Assembly (NCBI GenBank): GCA_010909165.1
Contig: VJWM01000044.1
Location: 62,001-126,000 of the forward strand
DNA from: Anthoceros angustus
Taxonomy: Eukaryota > Streptophyta > Anthocerotopsida > Anthocerotales > Anthocerotaceae
Length of the DNA: 64,000 bases
Direction of reading: 5' to 3'
Part shown: one piece after another, positions 56,190-64,000 of the stretch
Layout of the letters: every line of letters begins with the position of its first letter
Position numbering within the stretch: the first letter of the stretch is position 1
Translations under genes and position numbers: made by a program
The notes under the pieces: generated by a model
Seen by the model: only the letters and a program-made list of their open reading frames with translations
Database searches by the model: none
Told to the model about the DNA's origin: nothing

Positions 56190-56986
56190 ATGGATGTCTC
56201 AAACATCCGTGGCGACTTGGATACTTTGGGAGAGGTGTGGCGCATGTGTGGGATAGCAAGGAACTTGGATGTGAGGAGGCTTGCCCATGTTGTAGCTACC
56301 CTCCTAAGTGGGGCTACTCTCATAAATAAGCGGGAAGGAGTAGAACTAGGTACCTTTAGGGGTGTTGGGGCCACCCCGGTAGGAAATGTGGATACAGAAG
56401 AATTAAGGACAGCTCAAACTAGGATTTTAGAGCTAGAGTCAAGTGTAGGTAGGCTTAACTGAAAGGGAAAAGCGACTTACATTGGAGCTTGAGGGAGCTG
56501 CGTTGAGGCATCAAGAGATGGTGCAAAAGTTGGATGGCATTATGGTGACACGCGCTAAGGAGAAGGAAGGATGGTCCTTGGAGAATAGAGGGATGCGAGA
56601 ACAAGTCCAACAATTGGTGTATGCCATGGCGATGGCCAAGAAGGATGTAAAGGAGGTCCAGGGCCTTGCGAAGACTAAGGATGGTTATTAAATGGCAAGG
56701 ACCTCGAGGTAGGAGAATTGAGAAGGGAGAAGGAGACCCTACAAGAGTCATGGGACTCCCTCCAAGCAGAGTTAGAAGAAGCCAAGGGGGCTGTGAGTGA
56801 AGCTAATCGTAGGGCCTCGCAAGAGGAAGAGAGTCGCAAGAAAGCTGAGCACATGGTACGTCGCTTGATGGTTGTGCGTACGAGAAGGTTCAGAGCCGAT
56901 CATGCCTTGCAAAAGAGGATGTTGAGGCAAAAATGTGGTGCGACTTTCGCTGATGGCCAGCCGGGCGCGCACAATCCCGTGTCGTT
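56190..56986 (+). pseudogene. C-terminal coiled-coil piece of the gag-like element
   Basis: Consecutive frames give MDVSNIRGDLDTLGEVW, then TAQTRILELESSVGRLN, a strong coiled coil (LELEGAALRHQEMVQKLDG, REKETLQESWDSLQAELEEA) and RRASQEEESRKKAEHMVRR. Two single-base shifts (near 56460 and 56691) break the frame. The end is overrun by the LTR-like start at 56934, which adds an artificial HNPVSL ending also seen at 47204-47223. Confidence 0.5.
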
Positions 56987-57318
56987 GTAGTAAGGGGTCC
57001 GCTCCCAAGAGAATGATAGGCTCTGTTTGCCACGTTTCAATCGTTTCTCACCTCACTTAGTATCCGCTCGTCTCAACACACCTATTCATCGCTTTCGCCT
57101 AACTACCATAGCGTTCAAGCAATGATCGCCAAACGTTTAAGGACCCGTTCGCGTCCGTATCGTTCAAGTTCGTCACTCATCCTCTAGTCCGTTCCTCTCA
57201 CCACTCTCACTACACTCATCGTCCTTGGGGAAAACGCTGGTGGCTACGGTCCGGACCTCCTCGATCGCTCTGCCGCCTCTCCGTCCGGCTCAGACGCCCC
57301 GGAGTTCCTCCGGCTCAC
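56934..57318 (+). mobile_element. LTR-like block start, copy 2
   Basis: Starts TGTGGTGCGACTTTC, then CACAATCCCGTGTCGTTGTA as at 47178, and continues with sequence rich in CTCACC and CGTTCAAG-type words. The right end is cut by the tandem duplication junction. A third copy starts at 58079. Confidence 0.4.
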
Positions 57319-58566
57319 ATGAGCCAGAATGGAGCTAGGGGTGACATGGTTTTGAATTGAACGACCCATGGATGTCTCAAACATCCGTGGCGACTCTGGA
57401 CACTTTGGGAGAGCATGTGTGGGATAGCAAGGAACTTGGATGAGAGGAGGCTTGCCCATGTTGTAGCTACCTCCTAAGTGGGGCTACCTCATAAAGCGGA
57501 AGGAGTAGAACTAGGTACCTTTAGGGGTGTTGGGGCCACCGAGGGAACGTGGATACGTAAGAATTAAGGGCAGCTCAAACTAGGATTTTAGAGCTAGAGT
57601 CAAGTGTAGGTAGGCTTATCAAGAGAAAGGCGACTTACATGGGAGCTTGAGGGAGCGTTGAGGCATCAAGAGATGGTGCAAGAGTTGGATGGCATTATGG
57701 TGACACGCGCTAAGGAGAAGGAAGGATGGGTCTTGGAGAAGAGAGGGATGAGAGAACAAGTCCAACAATTGGTGTATGCCATATGGCGATGGCCAAGAAG
57801 GATGTAAAGGAGGTCCAGAGCCCTATGAGACTAAGGATGAGTTATTAAATGGCAAGGACCTCGAGGTAGGAGAATTGAGAAGGAGAAGGAGACCCTACAA
57901 GAGTCATGGGACTCCTCCAAGCGGAGTTAGAAGAAGCCAAGGGGCTGTGAGTGAAGCTAATCGAGGGCCTCGCAAGAGGAAGAGAGTCGCAAGAAAGCAC
58001 ATGGTACGCCGCTTGATGGTTGTGCGAAGAGAAGGTTCGAGCCGATCATGCCTTGCAAAAGAGGATGTTGAGGCAAAATGTGGTGCGACTTTCGATGGCC
58101 ACAAGACAATCCGTGTCGTTGTAGTAAGGGTCCGCTCCCAAGAGAATGATAGGCTCTGTTTGCCACGTTTCAATCGTTTCTCACCTCACTTAGTATCCGC
58201 TCGCCTCACACCTATTCATCGCTTTCGCCTAACTACCCGCAACGTTCAGACAGCGGCGGCCAAACGCTTAAGGACCCGTCACACGTGTCGTTCAAGTTCG
58301 TCACTCATCCTCTAGTCCGTTCCTCTCACCACTCTACACTCATCGTCCTTGGGGAAAACGCGGTGGCTACGGTCCGGACCTCCTCCGCTCGCCGCCTCTC
58401 CGTCCGGCTCAGACGCCCCGGAGTTCTCCGCTCACGCTTGGCCGGTCCAACGCCGGGCGCCTGCAGACGAGCAAGGGTCCCTAGTCGCTATTCCCCCCCC
58501 GGCTCGCGTGCTATGGAATATGCTGCCTAACATCCTGGAATAGAATGATGGCGACCCATCACAGAG

Positions 58567-58598
58567 GTGGCAAGGCATGTGCCCACATGCCTTGCCAC
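58567..58598. repeat. Near-perfect hairpin, 15-bp arms, 2-nt loop
   Basis: GTGGCAAGGCATGTG (58567-58581), CC, then CACATGCCTTGCCAC (58584-58598). The arms match at every position. Confidence 0.9.
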
Positions 58599-58739
58599 AT
58601 TGCATACGGTGCATGAGCTAAAACGTATGGCCATGATTAGTTTGGTCCTTTTGGAAAGATCGCGGGTTTCCATTCACGGGCCGGAGCTTGTTGAGCTTCG
58701 AGGTCGAATTTGGAGTATTTTGCACGGAAGCGAGTAGAG

Positions 58740-59144
58740 ATGGCTGGTGTGGCGCAGGATGTGAGTATGTGGGATGTCGACGAAGAGGATTTCGCAGCAA
58801 CAATTGCCCTCAGCATGCAAGCATGTCAATTACCCAAAGATGCCACTGTAGATCGATGTCGACGGGCAGCTGCTGCAGAGCTTCGTCTTTCCAAAATAGC
58901 TAAAAGACGCCCGCTTCATCCAAGCAAGCAATGCCATCTTCGATGCCCGCCACGACGGAGTGATGTGGAAAAGGATTGCACAAGAGGGAGGGCCGCACCG
59001 TCAAGCTCAAAGACTCCGCCAACCGCAGCAGTGGAAGTTGTGGTGGATTTGTTTCCTAAACATGAGAGTATGTCGGGGCAGGTTGTGCGTCAGCAGGAGG
59101 TCATGGTGGGCACCCCGCTCCGGCTGCCGTCAGAGCCAAGCTAA
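58740..59144 (+). CDS. Small protein with UIM-like motif, probably element-borne
   Basis: The frame starts MAGVAQDVSMWDVDEEDF. The segment DEEDFAATIALSMQA fits the ubiquitin-interacting motif pattern (acidic run, hydrophobic, x2, small, hydrophobic, x2, Ser, hydrophobic) except that the central Ala is Thr. The rest is basic with several Cys (KQCHLRCPP) and a short low-complexity part, with no known domain. It is preceded by repeat-derived DNA and followed by a second frame on the same strand at 59447, so the two may be exons of one element gene. Real translation is unproven. Confidence 0.35.
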   Translation: MAGVAQDVSMWDVDEEDFAATIALSMQACQLPKDATVDRCRRAAAAELRLSKIAKRRPLHPSKQCHLRCPPRRSDVEKDCTRGRAAPSSSKTPPTAAVEVVVDLFPKHESMSGQVVRQQEVMVGTPLRLPSEPS

Positions 59145-59446
59145 GTTACCGGCCGTGATGAGTCTCGTGCGACCATTGAAAGGACGAGCCGATGCGATCG
59201 GCAGCATGGCGAATGCGCTTGTGCGGACTGGGCGTGGCCACGGATGCGTTCACTGGGCGTTTCCCGCCTTCCCCAAAGGGAGTTTGTTCCCTGGCCCCTC
59301 TCCCTCTGCTGTGAATTCATATCATTGTTGCCTTCCGCAAGTTGCTTACATACCCTTGTTGAATACGGCAGAAGTACCCTCGTGGAGTTCATCTTCTAGT
59401 TTTGACCGTGGAATCTCCCCAGTTAGTGGAGAGTTAACGTTGGGCT

Positions 59447-60172
59447 GTGGAGTCACCAAGCATGTCTGGGTCATGGAAGGAAGTAATGGGGCTGTTGCGC
59501 TCATCCGACGGCGATTCACTGCCGGCGCCAGGTGGTTCGGAGGATGGTGATAGTGCAAGTGAAGGAGTGGCACTTCCTTCGATGGAGAGCTTGTGGGAAA
59601 CTCGCGTGGAGGCTGTCTCGGGGAAGAAGGCAGCGGAAACTTCCCCCAAGTTGCTTGGACTCGCTGATCAGTTACGCCCACATGAACCTACTGACATTGT
59701 GCGGTGTTTGATAAGACTCCATGGGCCAGAAACTGTGCAAGGTATCACAAAGCTGATGATGGAAGAGCACAGCTCAAAACCTAAACAACTAAGGGATGTG
59801 GACAACCTTATTGGCGGCTTATCTGGTAGAGCAAAGTCAGACTTTCACAAGCGGACAAAGAAGCTATGTGTGACAAGGTTGAAGCTTTTGAAGTCGTGTA
59901 CTAAGCATCCTGTTGCCTTGCGGACGGAGCTCATCGACTTGATCAAGGCACAGTTCCCGGCGATCACAAACGTTGATATTATAAACACACGGTTTTCCAA
60001 GTGCCAGGTGCAACGTAACTTCACCAATTTGAAAAAGGTTAGGAGGGCTGCGAAGATGATGAGGAAGGGGAAGCTAAGCACTGTTCCGAAGCCGTCGGAC
60101 GTGTGTGAGGAGGAATGGACACATGCAATTCAGTGGGCATGTTCTGAGTATGAGCGAGGCAACGGGAGATAG
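59447..60172 (+). CDS. Unknown basic protein, 241 aa, probably element-borne
   Basis: A clean frame without low-complexity tracts. The first 60 residues are Ser/Gly-rich; from about residue 70 it is helical and basic, with LADQLRPHEPTDIVRCLIRL, LMMEEHSSKPKQLRDVDNL, a Lys-rich part (DFHKRTKKLCVTRLKLLKS) and ending EEEWTHAIQWACSEYERGN. This looks like a folded DNA- or RNA-binding type protein, but I recognise no family. A start further upstream by splicing is possible. Confidence 0.45.
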   Translation: MESPSMSGSWKEVMGLLRSSDGDSLPAPGGSEDGDSASEGVALPSMESLWETRVEAVSGKKAAETSPKLLGLADQLRPHEPTDIVRCLIRLHGPETVQGITKLMMEEHSSKPKQLRDVDNLIGGLSGRAKSDFHKRTKKLCVTRLKLLKSCTKHPVALRTELIDLIKAQFPAITNVDIINTRFSKCQVQRNFTNLKKVRRAAKMMRKGKLSTVPKPSDVCEEEWTHAIQWACSEYERGNGR

Positions 60173-61765
60173 CCGAGGTGCCAACAAATGACAGCTGTCG
60201 AAGCTCGAGTAGCAAGACAGAGCAGGCACAAATCCTTATGGTCGGGGTGGCGCCACGGAATTCAGAAAGCGATTCCTTGTCCGGTGGGGAAGGTATCATA
60301 ACAAGGAGGAGACCGAATGGGCCCTTAAACACGACATAAGATACATGCAAACATTTTGGGATGGCAATCACAATACATTAGGTAAAGTTTTCGTAGGCTT
60401 TCGCAAATATGTTGAGTTTCATATGACGTGTTCATTTCACATTGCCACAACATAATGTCGATGTACACATTCACATTATTGCCTCACATAGCATGCTTAC
60501 TACCTTCCATCTTCCGTCTAACGTTTACTGAATAAACTTGTGCATCCCAGAGACAGGCGTGGTGCCCCTTGGACAAGATGACAACGCAAATGGAGCGGCC
60601 GAAGTAGGGGTGCAGAATCGTGTGGAGGCCACACAGCTTATTTCTATCAAAGCTTGCGCTGTGAGAGGCTTGGACCAGGTGCCCGGCACTGAAAAGAAGC
60701 GGGCCTCGGTAATAGACAAGACAGGCACTTAACCATCTTATGCATTGTCATTACTTTGGGGCTTACTCGAACGAAATGCATCATGATTCCACCTGCAGGA
60801 TTGAACATGAGAATGTGGCTGAGCCAAAGACTCTGATGGGTGAAGCGAATGCTATGCGGAAGGAATTCAGACACTCGAGAAAGGAGACTGTTCATGTTTG
60901 TGGCGCACGAGACGCGACTTGCAAGAAGAAGCGAGCGCGGGGTCTAGATGCAGACCTTAATTGTTGATATGCAGATGTAATGGGTATACACATAGTACAC
61001 ACAAAATGGCTAGGGTTATTTCTGAGGATCAGTACCTAACCCTAAACGGGAGGAAACCAATGGTTTATTTTGAACTGGAGTTAACTTCTTGGGTAATGTG
61101 TTATCAGGTTAATTTTTCCACTTGCCACCAGTAAAAAAGCACCCGGTTAATCATCGGGTTAATCTAGATTGACTCAAGTTAAAGCATCGGATTAACCCAT
61201 GTCTAGTTAAACTGGAATTGTATTAATTTTGTGTAACTTAAAATAGTTTCAATTTACGTAAATTAAATGTGCATTCGAATTTGAGTGTACATACACCCCA
61301 TCTCGAGTAGACGGGACCGTACGCGGACATGCCTCGAATGCGTGCATACGGAGAATCTATAACTGTATTCTCTGTCACATACTGCAGGTGCGATATACGC
61401 ATGCTGGCATGGGCATGACACGTGAGAAGGCCGAAAGTGATACTTGGTTCGGTAAGAAGACGCTTGACCAAGCCCCGTTCGGGTGAGCGTAGCGTGCCTG
61501 CCACGCCGACGGGCGTCACAAACTGTCTGACGCAACGCCGGCCACCCGCCCAAGTCGACTGCATTGCCGCCCTCCGTACGCCAAATATGACTCCTGTCCC
61601 GTGACGGGCTACCGAGGCCGCTCGTCTTAAGCATAGGTGGGGACGTGCTAAATAAGATAACCATTAAGACAAACCAGGGCCCCGAGGCGGACGTCTTAAG
61701 CCATCCAAGGATGTATTTTACCCATCTTTGTATGCATCTTAAATGCGTCTGTTTTGTAGTAGTGA
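60173..61765. other. Element-derived sequence up to a CACTA-type terminus
   Basis: Short plus-strand frames (60538-60732, 60740-60967) encode basic peptides, one with a KKKRARG nuclear-localisation-like cluster, and may be damaged 3' exons of the same element. From 61060 to 61215 the words GGTTAAT and AGTTAA recur as in subterminal repeats. The segment ends TTGTAGTAGTG at 61754-61764, the inverse of a CACTACTACA terminus. Confidence 0.4.
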
Positions 61766-61965
61766 AGGTAGGTACAAACTGACATGCCCTGTGGTGAGCC
61801 TGACAAACCAATCGCGTGCGCCTTTTCAAGTTACCATGATCCATAATTATGCAAATTATACACCAACACACTTCCCGGTCTCTTTTGCGCCCTTCCGAAT
61901 ATCGAGTTGAATTCCCATGTGAAGCCTTGCGGGCTTCCCTTCCACGGTTGCATGTTCCAAACTCT

Positions 61966-62070
61966 TCCATTGTTGCTTTCTGCAGATTAAGAAGAGGCTG
62001 TTCCATTGTTGCTTTCTGCAGATTGAGAAGAGGCTGTTCATTGTTGCTTTTTGCAGATTGAGAAGAGGCT
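61966..62070. repeat. 35-bp tandem repeat, three copies
   Basis: CATTGTTGCTTTCTGCAGATT followed by AAGAGGCTGTTC-like sequence occurs three times in a row with minor differences. Confidence 0.9.
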
Positions 62071-62225
62071 TCCATCGCACCCTCTCCTCTCTTGATGGAT
62101 CATTGGGCTCGATCCACGTTCGAGTCTCCCCTCTCCTATCTTGGTCGAGATGTTGCTATTGGAAGGCAACCTAACTTCTCTGCCACAAGTGAGCCGCTTC
62201 CTCATCCTGGAGTGCCTCTGCCATC

Positions 62226-62510
62226 TTCAAGTTCCATGACCCCTCCTTAGCTTCATATCTTCAAGTTCCATGCCTCCTCCTTAGCTTCATATCTTTAAGT
62301 TCCATGCCTCCTCCTAGCTTCATATCTTCAAGTTCCATGCCTCCTCCTAGCTTCATATCTTCAAGTTCCATGCCTCCTCCTAGCTTCATATCTTCAAGTT
62401 CCATGGCTCCTTCAAGTTCTATGCCTCCTCCTAGCTTCATATCTTCAAATTCCATGCCTCCTCCTAGCTTCATATCTTCAAGTTCCATGCCTCCTCCTAG
62501 CTTCATACCT
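62226..62510. repeat. 33-bp minisatellite, nine units
   Basis: The unit TTCAAGTTCCATGCCTCCTCC plus TAGCTTCATATC is repeated nine times, one unit truncated. The first two units are 34 bp (an extra T), the rest 33 bp, so the plus strand is open only over the later units, giving PPPSFISSSSM repeats that continue into a short unique tail ending near 62669. Whether this peptide is made is unknown. Confidence 0.93.
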
Positions 62511-62784
62511 CTTCCTAGTTTTATGCCTTTCTCCATGCCTCACCCTAATTTTATGACACCTCCAAATTCACCTCAAAATTCGACCGACTCGCACAAGAAG
62601 AAAGCAGAAGCTGAAGTGCATGACAAAGTGCCTGTAAACAACACATGTACAGCGGGGTATACAGCATGAAAAACGTTTTGGGAGGGAAATAGAATAATTA
62701 TTTGGATATTTTTCATGAAACAAGTAAACTCTATCCTAAACTCGTGCTGACCACTCGCCAATACTACCGGTGATATGTGAATGC

Positions 62785-62905
62785 CAAGGGTGGTCGAATG
62801 GGTCACCGCTCAGAACAAAGCCGTGACACGGCACTGACTTGTGAGTCAAGACCGGTTATACCGTACCCCGATGGATGGTTCAACAGGATAATGCCGAAAT
62901 AATTA
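62785..62905 (+). mobile_element. Possible tRNA-derived SINE or Pol III-type promoter relic
   Basis: TGGTCGAATGG near 62791 fits the Pol III A-box consensus exactly. About 50 bp downstream GAGTCAAGACC resembles the B-box at most positions. A T/A-rich stretch follows at 62900-62930. No tRNA cloverleaf could be folded by eye and no target-site duplication was seen. Confidence 0.3.
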
Positions 62906-63558
62906 TTTTTTGAAAAAAAGGTCCAACATAAATATTTATATTTTTCAAAATTTCTAAAATTTACAAAAATTAATTTTTATCAAATTTCAATATTTATCAA
63001 AATATATAGGTATATATATAAAACTAATGGATATGTATAGACCTCCCTTAAACAGGCCCTAATTTTCCACACAAGCCCTAGTTTCCTTGTTTTGGCATCT
63101 TAAACTCATAAATTTTTACATATTCAATATTTTAAATATAATAATTTTTAGATTTTCAACTTAAACTAATTTTAATTAATTAATGCCGAATCATCCCTCG
63201 GGGTACGTTAGTGTGAATCCACCCTCATAAGAGTCTGATCGAACTGACCTTGGATATTGTGCGTTTCTGCGAACACAACTGGAGGAACACAACTGGAGGA
63301 AGTGAAAGAACGTTTCCGCTTTCTCAAATGCACATAAAATAGAAGAACATTTAGGATTCTATGAAGATACCCTTGGTGCAGTAGATAGTTACGAGAAAGG
63401 CATTCGAGGGGACTAGGACTTCCCCTTTTACTATTAGCCCTTTTTGGGTTGTTCCTCCTCGGTCTTCAGGGGTAGATGGAATTCCCCATCTCGCCTATTA
63501 ATAACGTCTACTCTCCACCATAAAATAGAAGAACATTTAGGATTGAACGAAGTAGTAG
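62906..63558. other. AT-rich intergenic DNA
   Basis: No gene. AT-rich to about 63180, then mixed sequence. A short direct repeat with AAAATAGAAGAACATTTAGGATT occurs around 63337 and 63522. Confidence 0.55.
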
Positions 63559-63790
63559 CCAGGCTCTGGTTCCTGCTCAAGTGAAACGCTAAAGAAGAGA
63601 AGCGTATATCGATGCCCACACTAACATGTTGCAGCCCAGGCTCTGGTTCCTACTCAAGTGAAACGCTAAAGAAGAGAAGCGTATATCGATGCCCACACTA
63701 ATATGTTGCAGCCCAGGCTCTGGTTCCTGCTCAAGTGAAACGCTAAAGAAGAGAAGCGTATATCAATGCCCACACTAACATGTTGCAGCC
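63559..63790. repeat. 77-bp tandem repeat, three copies
   Basis: Units begin CCAGGCTCTGGTTCCT at 63559, 63636 and 63713 and differ by only a few substitutions. Each contains AAGAAGAGAAGCGTATATC. Confidence 0.95.
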
Positions 63791-64000
63791 CTCACAGATT
63801 CCAGCATGTTGCTGTTCTTAAAAATTCTACAAAACTCCACGCTCTCCGTGAGTTGGAAACGTCAAAATAGAGTATCTATGTCCAAATGGCTTAGGCCAAA
63901 TGGATACACATAGTGTAAGAACGTCATAGTTAAGTGTTCTACACTACAATCGGAACCCAGATGGGGTACCTAAAGAGGAATGCCTCCGGTGCTAGTAGCC

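Larger units (their letters stand above)
56141..58434. repeat. 1.18-kb tandem duplication
   Basis: Unit C (56141-57318) and unit D (57319-58434) share the same order, from ATGAGCC...GAATGGAGC through the coiled-coil frame and the LTR-like start to GGAGTT...CTCAC. The junction has GCTCAC microhomology. Unit D is about 60 bp shorter through scattered small deletions and has no long frame. Confidence 0.9.

Overview
The window is nuclear DNA of a land plant. The evidence is a set of intron-rich genes with GT-AG junctions and introns of about 75-680 bp, a plastid-type ferredoxin with a transit peptide, an intronless PLS-class pentatricopeptide repeat (PPR) protein, plant-type pectate lyases, a GH51 arabinofuranosidase, an F-box protein, and plant-style CACTA, LINE and LTR-like repeats. 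The very long, highly regular PPR protein would fit a seed-free plant such as a fern, lycophyte or moss, but the species cannot be fixed from the sequence alone.

Layout. 1-2484: AT-rich intergenic DNA. 2485-6977 (-): a 14-exon AAA-type ATPase with a mitochondrial-type presequence. 7181-7645 (+): a 2Fe-2S ferredoxin, divergent from the ATPase across about 200 bp. 8349-8900 (-): a short or truncated F-box protein. 10236-12103 (-): pectate lyase 1, with an unusual lysine-rich insert. 12430-18366: intergenic DNA full of simple repeats. 18367-22161 (+): a 17-exon GH51 alpha-L-arabinofuranosidase. 22514-25861 (-): the PPR protein, convergent with it. 26250-26804 (+): a decayed PPR fragment. 27672-30001: a fresh 1.16-kb tandem duplication that copies the 3' half of pectate lyase 2 (29163-30837, -). 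33063-35040 (-): a decayed LINE. 35967-37547 (+): pectate lyase 3. 37905-39860 (-): an intronless coiled-coil protein. From about 41 kb to the right edge the DNA is dominated by repeats: a coding element of unknown family, broken by an LTR-like block near 47.2 kb and a 5.2-kb CACTA transposon (48781-53950), then two internal tandem duplications, further transposon-like reading frames, and several minisatellites.

How the genes relate. The clearest shared theme is the cell wall. Three pectate lyases and one arabinofuranosidase lie within 28 kb; they would cut the homogalacturonan backbone and trim arabinan side chains of pectin. The AAA ATPase and probably the PPR protein act in organelles, and the ferredoxin in plastids. 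No metabolic operon-like unit exists. Exon models for the ATPase, pectate lyase 1 and the arabinofuranosidase were assembled by hand from splice signals and conserved protein motifs, and each sums to an open frame of whole codons. Several young repeats differ mainly by short indels, so residual consensus errors should be kept in mind.
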